Shown here: positions 8,617 through 19,115 of the stretch, in pieces | Position numbering within the stretch: position 1 is the first letter of the stretch | Layout: each line of letters starts with the position of its first letter | Assembly (NCBI GenBank): GCA_018241745.1 | Contig: JAFEDG010000008.1 | Coordinates: 1-38,424, forward strand | Length of the DNA: 38,424 nucleotides | Origin: Pseudomonadota bacterium | GTDB lineage: Bacteria > Pseudomonadota > Gammaproteobacteria > Burkholderiales > Casimicrobiaceae | Direction: 5' to 3' | Program-made: the position numbers and the translations under genes | Notes under the pieces: model-generated | What the model was told of the DNA's origin: nothing | The model's input: the letters and a program-made list of their open reading frames with translations, nothing else | Database searches by the model: none

Positions 8617-11600
8617 ATGACGCCTTCCCCTCCGCTTTCCCCAGCGCTACGCGACCTCGCGGGCGCCATCGACTGGTCCGCCACGCCCGTGGGCGTGCCG
8701 GGCCAGTGGCCGTCCGCGTTGCGTCATGTCGTCGACACAATCCTGGGCTGCCCGGTGCCGATGATCGTGCTGTGGGGCGACGAACTCGTGCAGATCTACA
8801 ACGCGGGCTATGCGGTGATCGCCGGTGGCAAGCATCCCGCCGGGCTCGGCCGGCCCACGCGCGACGTCTGGCCCGAGGTGTGGGATTTCAACGGCCCGAT
8901 TTACGCAAAGGTACGCGCGGGCGAATCGTTCGCGTTCGCGGCCCAGAAGCTCGTGCTGACGCGAGGTGCGGCGCCAACGGATGCATGGTTCGACCTTTCG
9001 TACAGTCCAGTCCGCGACGACGACGGGAACATAGGCGGCGTGCTGGTGACGGTCGTCGAGATCACCGAGCGCATGGAGCTCGAGGCCACGCTGCGCCGGC
9101 AGCGCGAGCATACGGCCGAGATGTTCCGCCAGGCGCCCAGCTTCATTGCCCAGCTCGACGGGCCGGAGCATCGTTTCGCATTCGTCAACGACGCCTACCA
9201 GCAGCTGATCGGGCATCGCGACGTCGTCGGCAAGACGATCCGCGCGGCATTGCCCGACCTCGCGGGGCAGGGCTTCTACGAATTGCTCGACGACGTCTAC
9301 GCGAGCGGAAGGGCGTTCGTCGGGCGCGGGGTGGCGGTCAAGCTCGAGCGCTTCCCGGGAAGTCCGGCCGAGGATCGCGTCGTCGATTTCGTCTACCAGC
9401 CGGTGCGTGCGCCGGACGGCACCGTGAAGGGCATCTTCGTCGACGGCTACGACGTCACGGACCAGAAGCGGGTCGAGGAGCACGCGGCGGTGCTGCAGCG
9501 GCTCAGCACGCTGCTGCGGGAGGTGGACGACCCGGAGGCGCTTGCCTTCGGCGCGGCGCGGCTGCTGGGCGAGACGCTCGGCGTCAGCCGCGCGGGCTAC
9601 GGCACGATCGACACGCGCAACGAGACGATCACGATCGAGCGCGACTGGAACGCGCCCGGCATCCAGAGCCTCGCGGGCGTCCTGCACTTCCGCGACTACG
9701 GCACGTACATCGAGGACCTGAAGCGCGGCGAGACCGTGATCGTCGGGGACGCGCGCGCCGACCCGCGCACCGTGGAGACGGCGGCGCAACTCGAGGCGAT
9801 CAACGCGGCGTCGTTCGTCAACATGCCGGTAACCGAGAATGGCGGCTTCGTGGCGCTGCTCTATCTCAATCACGCGGTGCCACGCGAATGGTCGGCCGAC
9901 GAGCAGGCGCTGATACGCGAGGTGGCGGAGCGCACGCGTGCGGCCGTCGCGCGGCGAACCGCCGAGGCGCGGGTGCGGGAAAGCGAGACGCGATTGCGCT
10001 TCCTCGACCAGCTCGGGCGCGAGATCGCGCGGAGCGAGCGGGCCGACGACATCCTGGCGACGACGACCCGGATGCTCGGCGAGTACGCGGGCGCGACCGT
10101 CTGTGCGTACGCAGACATGGATGCGGACGAAGATGGGTTCACGATCCGCGGAGACTGGCACCGCGAAGGCGCCGCCAGCATCGTTGGCCACTACCGGCTG
10201 CGCGATTTCGGCGAGCTGGCCGTGCGCAACCTGCGGGCCGGGCGGCCGCTGGTACTGAACGACAATCGCGCCGGGTTGCCGCCGGAGGCGGCGGCCGCCT
10301 TCCTCGATATCGGGCTCGCCGCGACCATCTGCATGCCCTACGTAGTCGAAGGTCGTCTGCGCGCGCTGATGGCGATGCACCAGGACGTGCCCCGCGAGTG
10401 GCGCGCCATCGAGATCGCGCTCATGCGCGAGGTAACCGAACGCTCGTGGGCGCACATCGAGCGCACGCATGCGTTCGAGGACGTCAAGGCGAGCGAGGCG
10501 CGCTTTCGTGCGGTGACGGAGGCGATGCCGGGCTTCGTCTGGACCGCCAGCGCCGACGGCGCGCTCGACTATGTCAGCCGGCAGTGGTTGGAGTATTCGG
10601 GGTCGTCAGCGGCCGAGAGCCTCGGCAGCGGCTGGGCCGACTTCGTGGCGCCCGAGGACCGGGCGTACGCCGCCGCCACCTGGGCCACGGCACTCGCGCA
10701 GCAGACGCCGTACGCGACCGAGTTTCGATTGCGGGCGCGCGACGGCACCTATCGGTGGTTCCTCGTTCGTGCCCAGCCGCTACGCAACGACCAGGGCGAC
10801 GTCATCCGCTGGGTGGGGACGGGCAATGACATCCACGACAAGAAGGACGCCGAGGCACTGCTGGAGCGGCGGCTCGCCGAGCGCACACGGGAGCTCGAGC
10901 ATGCGGAGGAATCGTTGCGCCATGCCCAGAAGATGGAGGCGGTGGGCCAGCTGACGGGTGGCATCGCGCACGACTTCAACAACATGCTCACCGGCATCAT
11001 CGGCAGCCTGGACATCGTGAGCCGCCGCATCGCCGCTGGCCGCACCGACGGGCTCGAGCGATTCATGGAGGCGGCGACGTCGTCCGCCAACCGCGCAGCG
11101 GGCCTCACGCAACGGCTGTTGGCGTTCTCGCGGCGCCAGTCGCTGGACCTGAAGCCGCTGGACGTCAATGGCCTGCTGATGCAGACCGCCGACCTGCTGC
11201 GGCGCACGCTGGGCGAGCAGATCCGGCTCGACGTCGTGCTTGCTGACGACACGTGGCCGGTCAGCGGCGACGCGAACCAGATCGAGAGCGCCTTGCTCAA
11301 TTTCGCGATCAACGCTCGCGACGCGATGCCTGATGGCGGGACGCTGTCCGTGTCGGCGACCAACGTGCGCGTCGGGGCCGGGGACACGTGGGCCAAGGCC
11401 GGTGCCACGCCGGGTGATTACGTCGTGCTGCGCGTCACCGACACCGGCATTGGCATGGAGAAGGCCGTGCTGGACCGCGCCATCGACCCGTTCTTCACGA
11501 CCAAGCCGATCGGGCAGGGCACGGGCCTCGGCTTGTCGATGGCCTATGGGTACGCCACGCAGGCGAAGGGCCATCTGCACATCGACAGCGCGCCGGGGAT

Positions 11601-12054
11601 GGGCACGACGGTATCGCTATTCCTGCCGCGCGCCGCAGACACGGCCGTGGAGGCTGTGGCTCAAGGGCCGCGCGCCGCGCGTACCGGTGCCGGCGAGGTG
11701 ATCATGGTCGTCGAGGACGATCCCGCGGTCCGGATGACCGTCGTCGACGTACTGGACGAGCTCGGTTACACGACGCTGGAAGCGGCCGATGGGCGCGCGG
11801 CCGTGCAGGCGCTGGAACACGCCGGTGCGATCGACCTGCTGGTCAGCGACGTCGGCCTGCCGGGCATCAACGGGCGCCAAGTAGCCGACATCGCTCGCCA
11901 GAGCAGGCCCGACCTCAGGGTATTGTTCATGACGGGCTACGCGGAAAACGCGCTCGAGCGTAAAGGATTCCTCGCGCCGGGTATGGAGATGATCACGAAG
12001 CCTTTCGATCTCGACGCGTTCGCCGCGCGGATCCGCGAGATCCTGGAGCGCTAG
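8617..12054 (+). CDS. Hybrid sensor histidine kinase (PAS-PAS-GAF-GAF-PAS-HisKA-HATPase-REC)
   Basis: 1145 residues from the ATG at 8617; an in-frame ATG at 8533 would add 28 unconserved residues. No transmembrane segment is seen, so it should be cytoplasmic. Approximate domains: PAS 15-155, PAS 165-285, GAF 295-450, GAF 460-620, PAS 625-755, dimerisation/phosphoacceptor helix with GGIAHDFNNMLTGIIG and H785, ATP-binding domain with N-box NFAINARDAM (~892), DTGIGM (~943) and GQGTGLGLSM (~967), then a receiver with EDD at 1033-1035 and phosphoacceptor D1078 in SDVGLPG. All catalytic residues appear intact. No response regulator with an output domain lies nearby, so the partner (a phosphotransfer protein or regulator) must be elsewhere. 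It is divergent from the glycan operon, but a regulatory link is only a possibility. Confidence 0.93.
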   Translation: MTPSPPLSPALRDLAGAIDWSATPVGVPGQWPSALRHVVDTILGCPVPMIVLWGDELVQIYNAGYAVIAGGKHPAGLGRPTRDVWPEVWDFNGPIYAKVRAGESFAFAAQKLVLTRGAAPTDAWFDLSYSPVRDDDGNIGGVLVTVVEITERMELEATLRRQREHTAEMFRQAPSFIAQLDGPEHRFAFVNDAYQQLIGHRDVVGKTIRAALPDLAGQGFYELLDDVYASGRAFVGRGVAVKLERFPGSPAEDRVVDFVYQPVRAPDGTVKGIFVDGYDVTDQKRVEEHAAVLQRLSTLLREVDDPEALAFGAARLLGETLGVSRAGYGTIDTRNETITIERDWNAPGIQSLAGVLHFRDYGTYIEDLKRGETVIVGDARADPRTVETAAQLEAINAASFVNMPVTENGGFVALLYLNHAVPREWSADEQALIREVAERTRAAVARRTAEARVRESETRLRFLDQLGREIARSERADDILATTTRMLGEYAGATVCAYADMDADEDGFTIRGDWHREGAASIVGHYRLRDFGELAVRNLRAGRPLVLNDNRAGLPPEAAAAFLDIGLAATICMPYVVEGRLRALMAMHQDVPREWRAIEIALMREVTERSWAHIERTHAFEDVKASEARFRAVTEAMPGFVWTASADGALDYVSRQWLEYSGSSAAESLGSGWADFVAPEDRAYAAATWATALAQQTPYATEFRLRARDGTYRWFLVRAQPLRNDQGDVIRWVGTGNDIHDKKDAEALLERRLAERTRELEHAEESLRHAQKMEAVGQLTGGIAHDFNNMLTGIIGSLDIVSRRIAAGRTDGLERFMEAATSSANRAAGLTQRLLAFSRRQSLDLKPLDVNGLLMQTADLLRRTLGEQIRLDVVLADDTWPVSGDANQIESALLNFAINARDAMPDGGTLSVSATNVRVGAGDTWAKAGATPGDYVVLRVTDTGIGMEKAVLDRAIDPFFTTKPIGQGTGLGLSMAYGYATQAKGHLHIDSAPGMGTTVSLFLPRAADTAVEAVAQGPRAARTGAGEVIMVVEDDPAVRMTVVDVLDELGYTTLEAADGRAAVQALEHAGAIDLLVSDVGLPGINGRQVADIARQSRPDLRVLFMTGYAENALERKGFLAPGMEMITKPFDLDAFAARIREILER

Positions 12055-12261
12055 CCGCGATCCGGCCGGCACCTCCGGCATCCACCCACTGAACCTCGGG
12101 CCAGTTCCCCGGATTGGTCATTGCGTCTACGATCGGCGGCGGCGCCCCTGCCGCAACCGCCGGGGTACCATGCGTGCCGCGCGGGCCCTGCGAGCGACAG
12201 CGTGGTTGCGCTCGGTCAGCCGTTGAGGTCATCCGTTCGAGAACGAGGAGAGGAGATCAGC

Positions 12262-13872
<1,611 letters not shown>

Positions 13873-13882
13873 CCCTGGGGAG

Positions 13883-13901
13883 CGCCCGCCTCTGGCGGGC
13901 G
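13883..13901 (+). terminator. GC-rich stem-loop after the sulfatase gene
   Basis: Perfect 8-bp stem CGCCCGCC/GGCGGGCG with a TCT loop, 10 bases after the sulfatase stop. No T-run follows, so it may be a weak or Rho-assisted terminator, or an mRNA-end stabiliser, rather than a full intrinsic terminator. Confidence 0.35.
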
Positions 13902-14069
13902 GGAACGAACGCGCGACGAAGCCGGCCATCCTCGACTTCGTCGCGCGGTGGACGGGCGCGCGTGCCGCCCGGGCGGTGCAGTCTGCACCAAAGGGCGTGG
14001 CGCTGCGCGTCGATCACGACGACAATGCGCGCGAGATCGCTTGCACGGACTGAAACCGACGGGACGTCG

Positions 14070-14936
14070 ATGGACCGACAACAGCTTCTCCTGCTCGCGC
14101 TGCAAAGCAGCATCATCCTGACCGTCATCAGCTTCGGGCTGACGGCCACGTTCTCCGATGCGGCGTTCCTGTTCCGGAATCCGGGGCTGCTGCTGCGCAC
14201 GATCCTCGCGATGAACGTCGGCATGCCGCTCGTCGCGGCGGCGATCGCCGCGTGGTCCGACGCCGCGCTGGCCGTCAAGTTCGCACTCGTCGCGCTGTCG
14301 CTGGCGCCGGTGCCGCCGATCGTGCAGAAGAAGCAGGTGGCCGCAGGGGGTCGCAAGGGCTACGTGCTGAGCCTCATGGTGACGATGTCGGTGCTGTCAG
14401 TCGTGCTGATTCCCGTGACGCTGGGCATCTTCAACCGTGCATTCGATGCGCACGGCGACATTTCGCCCGTGGCGGTCGGCAAGATCGTCGCGACGACGGT
14501 GCTGGTACCCATCCTGCTGGCGCTGATCGTGCGGCACCTGTTCCCGGCCGCGGAGAAGGCGGCGCGCCCCATCGGCCTCGTGGCGAACATCGTGCTCGCC
14601 GTGGGGGTCGTGCTGCTGCTGGTGGGACTGTGGCCGGCCATGCAGCCGTTCATCGGCAATGGCGTGGTACTGAAGCTCGCGCTGATGGCGGTGGCAGGGA
14701 TCGCGATCGGGCACGCGCTGGGCGGCCCGGACGGCGAGGATCGCGAGGTGCTGGCGACGTCGACCGCGTCGCGGCATCCTGCCGTCGCCATCGCGATCGC
14801 GTCGGCGTTTCCGCTGGCGGAACGGCCGAACGAGGTCGCCGTGATACTGCTGTACGTGATCGTGGCCTTCGTACTGACGGCCGTGTACCAGAAATGGCAG
14901 GCGGGGCGGATCACCGCATCCCCGCCGGCGGCCTGA
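14070..14936 (+). CDS. BASS-family (bile acid:sodium symporter-like) transporter
   Basis: 288 residues with about eight to nine hydrophobic helices and almost no soluble part. The segment STASRHPAVAIAIASAF resembles the conserved core motif of the bile acid:Na+ symporter superfamily, and FALVALSLAPVPPIV fits the crossover-helix region. Members carry organic anions, often sulfonated or carboxylated, across the inner membrane. It lies ~200 bases after the sulfatase gene on the same strand. It may import the sulfated substrate or export the product, but that is inferred from position only. The short DUF1622 gene begins 22 bases downstream, so the two are probably co-transcribed. Confidence 0.75.
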   Translation: MDRQQLLLLALQSSIILTVISFGLTATFSDAAFLFRNPGLLLRTILAMNVGMPLVAAAIAAWSDAALAVKFALVALSLAPVPPIVQKKQVAAGGRKGYVLSLMVTMSVLSVVLIPVTLGIFNRAFDAHGDISPVAVGKIVATTVLVPILLALIVRHLFPAAEKAARPIGLVANIVLAVGVVLLLVGLWPAMQPFIGNGVVLKLALMAVAGIAIGHALGGPDGEDREVLATSTASRHPAVAIAIASAFPLAERPNEVAVILLYVIVAFVLTAVYQKWQAGRITASPPAA

Positions 14937-14958
14937 GCGGACCGACAGCGAGACCCAC

Positions 14959-15372
14959 ATGGAAGAACTGCTCCACACCGCCGCGCATGCGATATCCCTG
15001 CTGGTCGAGGCCATCGCGATCGGATGCGTCGCGTTCGGCGCGTTGGAGGCGCTCGTGCGCGGCGTGCCGACGCTGTTCCGCGGCGATGCCACCGGCATGG
15101 ACCGCCGCGACGTCTGGCTTCGTTTTGCGCGCTGGCTCGTCGCGGCACTCACGTTCCAGCTCGGCGCCGACATCGTCAGCACGTCGTTCTCGGCCACCTG
15201 GGAGGACATCGGGCGCCTTGCCGCGATCGCGGTGGTCCGCACGTTCCTGAGCTATTTCCTGGACCGCGAAGTGGACGAGACGCGCGAACTGCAGTACGCG
15301 CGCGCCAGGGAACGTCGCGCCGAACGTGCGGACGGACGGCCGCCGGCATCCGCGCCTGGGGACGAGCCATGA
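14959..15372 (+). CDS. DUF1622 family membrane protein
   Basis: 137 residues with about three hydrophobic helices: AISLLVEAIAIGCVAFGALEALV, LVAALTFQLGADIV, and IGRLAAIAVVRTFLSYFL. A charged DREVDETRE segment and an Arg-rich tail follow. This matches the DUF1622 family of small inner-membrane proteins of unknown function. Its stop overlaps the start of the following DUF202 gene (ATGA at 15369-15372), so the two are translationally coupled and may act together in the membrane. Confidence 0.75.
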   Translation: MEELLHTAAHAISLLVEAIAIGCVAFGALEALVRGVPTLFRGDATGMDRRDVWLRFARWLVAALTFQLGADIVSTSFSATWEDIGRLAAIAVVRTFLSYFLDREVDETRELQYARARERRAERADGRPPASAPGDEP

Positions 15373-15866
15373 CTCCTCACGACAAGCTTGCTGCGGCGTC
15401 GCCGGTCCTGCCGCACGTGACCGCGGCATCCGATACGGACTCCATTTCCGTCGAGCTGTCGCGCCGGCGTACCGGCATGTCGTTCCAGCGCACGCGGATG
15501 AGCGCCGACCGCACGCTGATGTCGGTCATCCGGACGTCGCTGTCGTTGATCAGCTTCGGCTTCACGATCTTCCAGATCTTCCAGAAGCTGCACGACGCGA
15601 ACCTGGTGACGGCAAGCGGATCGACGCGCAATTTTGGCGAACTGCTCGTCATCCTGGGCATCGGCATGCTGGTGGTCGGGATCGCGTACCACGTGATGTT
15701 CATGCTCGAGTTGCGGCGTGAGCGCAACGCGATGAAGCGGGACGGCCTCGTGCACGCGGATAGCGCCTACCCGCTGTCACTGACGCTGGTCGTCGCGGTG
15801 CTATTGCTGGGCCTCGGCATTTTTGCGATCTACAACATGATGGCCGGATCGGGTCCGCTCGGCTGA
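15369..15866 (+). CDS. DUF202 (YidH-like) membrane protein
   Basis: 165 residues. After a ~35-residue polar N-terminus comes the family core TRMSADRTLMSVIRTSLSL followed by ISFGFTIFQIFQKL. Two more membrane helices follow, near 95-115 and 140-158. DUF202 proteins are three-helix inner-membrane proteins of unknown function. It overlaps the DUF1622 gene by four bases. A clear paralogue is encoded on the opposite strand at 18044-18478, so the HAD phosphatase and FGE genes lie between two DUF202 genes. Confidence 0.85.
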   Translation: MTPHDKLAAASPVLPHVTAASDTDSISVELSRRRTGMSFQRTRMSADRTLMSVIRTSLSLISFGFTIFQIFQKLHDANLVTASGSTRNFGELLVILGIGMLVVGIAYHVMFMLELRRERNAMKRDGLVHADSAYPLSLTLVVAVLLLGLGIFAIYNMMAGSGPLG

Positions 15867-15932
15867 CCGCGCTGTCCCGGGGCGCCACGTGCGTCAGTGC
15901 GTGGTCCCGATGAAGCAGGAAGGAATCAGACG

Positions 15933-16922
15933 ATGACCGCCGGGCAATTGCGAGCCAGTCACCTGTTAGTGCTTGCCTGCGCTTGCCTGGTGGCGACGCT
16001 GGCTTCCGCGCAGCCGCTGCCGTCCTGGAACGAGGGCCCGGCAAAGTCCGCGATCCTCCGGTTCGTCGCGGCGACCACGACGGCCGCCTCGCCCGACTTC
16101 GTGCCGCCCGAGCGGCGCATCGCGGTATTCGACAACGACGGCACGCTGTGGGTCGAGTACCCGCTCTACACGCAGCTCGTGTTCGCACTGGACCGCGTGG
16201 TCAGGGAGGCGCCCGCCCACCCCGAATGGAAGGACGACCCGGTGTTCAAGGCGATCGTGGCGCACGACGCCAAGGCGCTGCTTGCGCACGGCAAGGACCC
16301 GGTACTGAAGCTGCTGGGCACGGCCAACACCGGGATGACGGTGGCCGAATACGACCGCGAGATCACGGCCTGGATCGCGAGCGCGCGGGACCGCCGCTTC
16401 CACCAGCCGTACACGAGCCTTGTCTACGTCCCGATGCAGGAGCTGCTGGCCTACTTGCGCGACAACGGGTTCCGCACGTTCATCGTCTCCGGAGGTGGCG
16501 TCGAGTTCATGCGGCCGTGGACGGAGAAAGCGTATGGCATCCCGCCATCGCAGGTCATCGGTTCCGTCGTGGACGTCGAGTTCCGGATGATCGACGGCAG
16601 GCCTGAACTGCTGCGCTTGCCCAAGGTGGAGTTCGTCGACGACGGTCCGGGGAAGCCGGTGGGCATCTACCGCGCGATCGGGCAGCGGCCGATCTTCGCA
16701 TTCGGCAACTCGGACGGTGACCTGCAGATGCTGCAGTACACGGCCGGTGGCGACGGGCTGCGCTTCATGGGCCTCGTGCATCACACGGATGCGGTGCGCG
16801 AGTACGCATACGACCGTGCTTCGCAGGTGGGTCGGCTCGACCAGGCCCTCGACTGGGCGAGGGCCCACCATTGGACGGTCGTCGACATGAAGGCGGACTG
16901 GAACCGCATCTTCGCGTTCTAG
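15933..16922 (+). CDS. Secreted HAD-family phosphatase
   Basis: 329 residues, starting at an ATG preceded by CAGGAAGGAA. A signal peptide is visible (LLVLACACLVATLASA, cleavage likely before QPLPSW), so the enzyme should be periplasmic. The nucleophile motif is FDNDGTLW, with D67 and D69. Later HAD elements are the Ser/Thr-containing FIVSGGGVEFM and the acidic FGNSDGDLQML. It most resembles phosphoserine-phosphatase-like HADs (PF12710 type), which hydrolyse phosphomonoesters. It sits between the DUF202 and FGE genes on the same strand. Its role in the sulfatase module is unknown; HAD genes beside sulfatase/FGE genes are familiar, but I cannot verify how common that is here. Confidence 0.85.
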   Translation: MTAGQLRASHLLVLACACLVATLASAQPLPSWNEGPAKSAILRFVAATTTAASPDFVPPERRIAVFDNDGTLWVEYPLYTQLVFALDRVVREAPAHPEWKDDPVFKAIVAHDAKALLAHGKDPVLKLLGTANTGMTVAEYDREITAWIASARDRRFHQPYTSLVYVPMQELLAYLRDNGFRTFIVSGGGVEFMRPWTEKAYGIPPSQVIGSVVDVEFRMIDGRPELLRLPKVEFVDDGPGKPVGIYRAIGQRPIFAFGNSDGDLQMLQYTAGGDGLRFMGLVHHTDAVREYAYDRASQVGRLDQALDWARAHHWTVVDMKADWNRIFAF

Positions 16923-17016
16923 TGAGCGCGCACGTGGCGCGACGTGTCGGCAGCCCGCGGGCCGTCGTCGCGGCGGGCGTACGATAGGGCCTGTCGGCCG
17001 CTGAAAGGAACGCAGC

Positions 17017-18030
17017 ATGGAGCACCCGGGTACCTCATCGTCCGCCGCGCCCGCCGCGGTGCGGGGCACAGCCCACATCGACGCGTTGCAACGCGTGCCG
17101 GACGAAATGGTCCGCATCCCCGGCGGCACGTTCCGCATGGGATCCGACAGCCACTACGCGGAAGAAGCGCCGGCGCACAACGTCCGCGTCGACGGTTTCC
17201 TCATCGACCGCTACGCTGTCACGAACGCCGACTTTCGCAAATTCGTCGATGCTACCGGTCACGTCACGCTTGCCGAGCGCCCGGCGGACCCGTCGCTGTA
17301 CCCGGGCGCGCTGCCGGAAATGCTGGTGCCGTCGTCGGTGATGTTCGCGCGTCCCGCCGGTCGCGTGGACATGCGCAACCACTACAACTGGTGGACGTAC
17401 GTCGCGGGCGCCGACTGGCGTCATCCGCGCGGTCCGCAAAGCTCGCTGCAGGGCCTGTGGAACCATCCCGTCGTGCACGTCGCCTACGAGGACGCCGAAG
17501 CCTATGCGGCGTGGGCCGGCAAGTCGCTGCCGACGGAAGCCGAATGGGAGTATGCCGCGCGGGGTGGCCGCGAGGCGACCGAATACGCGTGGGGCGACGA
17601 GCTGATGCCCGGCGGCAAGCCGATGGCCAATTTCTGGCAGGGCGAGTTCCCGTGGCAGAACACCGAGCTGGACGGCTATGAATGGACGGCGCCGGTCGGT
17701 TCGTATCCCGCCAACGGCTACGGTCTGTTCGACATGATCGGCAACGTCTGGGAATGGACGTCCGACTTCTACCAGGACCACGGCAAGATCAAGAAGGCGT
17801 GCTGCACGCTCGAGAACCCGCGCGGGTGCGACCTCGAGGCCAGCCTCGACGCCCGCACGCCCGACATCAAGATCCCGCGCCGCGTGATGAAAGGCGGGTC
17901 CTACCTGTGCGCGGAGAACTATTGCCGGCGCTACCGGCCGGCGGCGCGGATGCCGCAGACGGTGGACACGTCGACGTGCCACCTCGGCTTCCGCTGCGTC
18001 GTGCGGGATCCGGCGGCGCCGTCCGTGTGA
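17017..18030 (+). CDS. Formylglycine-generating enzyme (sulfatase maturase, SUMF1 family)
   Basis: 337 residues. FGE oxidises the Cys of the sulfatase CxPxR/CxAxR motif to formylglycine in a copper- and oxygen-dependent reaction. The protein starts with the domain hallmark MVRIPGGTFRMGSD. It then shows VTNADFRKFV, SLPTEAEWEYAARGG and MIGNVWEWTSDFY. It ends with the catalytic segment GGSYLCAENYCRRYRPAAR, where C298 and C303 match the active-site Cys pair of true FGEs, and GFRCVV. The pair separates it from EgtB and other SUMF1-fold relatives. There is no signal peptide, so it acts in the cytoplasm, as its likely client, the sulfatase at 12262, would require. GAAAGGAA lies upstream of the start. 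It ends 13 bases from a convergent DUF202 gene. Confidence 0.93.
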   Translation: MEHPGTSSSAAPAAVRGTAHIDALQRVPDEMVRIPGGTFRMGSDSHYAEEAPAHNVRVDGFLIDRYAVTNADFRKFVDATGHVTLAERPADPSLYPGALPEMLVPSSVMFARPAGRVDMRNHYNWWTYVAGADWRHPRGPQSSLQGLWNHPVVHVAYEDAEAYAAWAGKSLPTEAEWEYAARGGREATEYAWGDELMPGGKPMANFWQGEFPWQNTELDGYEWTAPVGSYPANGYGLFDMIGNVWEWTSDFYQDHGKIKKACCTLENPRGCDLEASLDARTPDIKIPRRVMKGGSYLCAENYCRRYRPAARMPQTVDTSTCHLGFRCVVRDPAAPSV

Positions 18031-18043
18031 CGCAGGGGGCGGG

Positions 18044-18478
18044 CTAGACTACGCGCGTCAGCACCGCGACGAACGCGAACAGCCCGATCAGCACCAGCGC
18101 CACCGCGATGTACACGAGCGGCGTGCGCTTGGCCACATCCGGCAGCCCCGATATCGACGGGAAGGCCGCGAGCAGGTAGTGGTTGAGCCGCCGGTACTGG
18201 TGGATCGAGATCAGCAGTCCCGCGACGCCTGCGCCGATCAGCGCAAGCCCGAGGTAGCGTGGCGCGTCGGGCCGCCGCGCCGCTTCCACGCCGGCCGTGT
18301 TCTCCAGCCGCTCGAAGAACTGCACGATCGTGAAGCCGAAGCCGATCAGCGCGGTGGCAGTGCGTATCCACGCCATCAGCGTGCGCTCGACGGACAGGCG
18401 GGTCCGGATCCACGCGAAATGCGACGGCGCATCGGCCTTGGTCGGGAATCGCGCGTCGTCGTGCGGTTCGACATTCAT
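18044..18478 (-). CDS. DUF202 (YidH-like) membrane protein, second copy
   Basis: 144 residues with three hydrophobic helices. The core WIRTRLSVERTLMAWIRT, then ALIGFGFTIVQFFERL, lines up with the same block of the DUF202 protein at 15369-15866, so the two are paralogues. The rest is diverged. It converges on the FGE gene, with only 13 bases between stops, and lies 45 bases downstream of the OsmC gene on the same strand. It is therefore probably co-transcribed with OsmC. Function unknown. Confidence 0.85.
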   Translation of the reverse strand: MNVEPHDDARFPTKADAPSHFAWIRTRLSVERTLMAWIRTATALIGFGFTIVQFFERLENTAGVEAARRPDAPRYLGLALIGAGVAGLLISIHQYRRLNHYLLAAFPSISGLPDVAKRTPLVYIAVALVLIGLFAFVAVLTRVV

Positions 18479-18523
18479 CGGAGCTTGCCTGCGTGCGGAC
18501 GAAAACCCCCGAATGTTAGCGCG

Positions 18524-18967
18524 TCACGCGGCAACGAGCGTCGCCGTCAGCGTGATCTCCGGCACGCTCGCGAGTGCCTTCGACAACGGGCAATCCTTCT
18601 TGGCCGCCGCGGCGAGTTCCTGGAACTTCGCCTCGTCGATGCCGGGGACCGCCGCGGTCAGCGTCAGCTGGATGCGGTCGATCGCAAAACCGCCGTCCTT
18701 CATGACCAGGCGCACGGCGGCCTTGGTGTCTGCGCGGGCGGTGGCAAACCCGGCGCGGTCGCAGGCAAACGAGAACGCCATCGTGAAGCACGCCGCATGC
18801 GCGGCGGCGAGGATTTCCTCCGGGTTCGTGCCGCGCCGGTCGTCCTCGAAGCGGCTGGCGAATCCATAGGGGTAGTCCTTCAGCGCGCCGGTGTCGGTCG
18901 AGATGCGGCCAACGCCGGCCTTGCCGCGGCCTTCCCAGTGAACGGTGGCGATCTTGTCGGCGGGCAT
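18524..18967 (-). CDS. OsmC-family peroxiredoxin
   Basis: 147 residues, the usual length for OsmC proteins, which reduce organic hydroperoxides with two Cys residues. Both are present: C60 in AAAHAACFTMAFS and C126 in AAKKDCPLSKAL. The catalytic Arg is likely in the FASRFEDD segment. The protein is cytoplasmic. An AGAGACC sequence precedes the ATG. It resembles the OsmC subgroup more than Ohr, given GTNPEEILAAAHAAC. It is transcribed away from the PLD gene and toward the DUF202 gene. Substrate and thiol donor are not given by the sequence. Confidence 0.9.
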   Translation of the reverse strand: MPADKIATVHWEGRGKAGVGRISTDTGALKDYPYGFASRFEDDRRGTNPEEILAAAHAACFTMAFSFACDRAGFATARADTKAAVRLVMKDGGFAIDRIQLTLTAAVPGIDEAKFQELAAAAKKDCPLSKALASVPEITLTATLVAA

Positions 18968-19115
18968 GGGTCTCTCCGGGTGGTGTGGGGACCGGGCAAT
19001 TTAGTACGAGTCGGCCTGCACGTCGAGTGACGCCGCCCCCGTCGCGCTGTCGTCGGACCGCTGACAGCAGGACGATGACCGGTGCGCTAGACTCGAACGC
19101 CCGTCCGGACCCGCC

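Noticed and set aside
5519..8620. Plus-strand open frame of 1033 codons opposite the glycosyltransferase and sulfotransferase genes
   Set aside because: Arg/Ala/His-rich translation with no motifs, lying antisense to clear genes; an effect of GC-rich codon bias.
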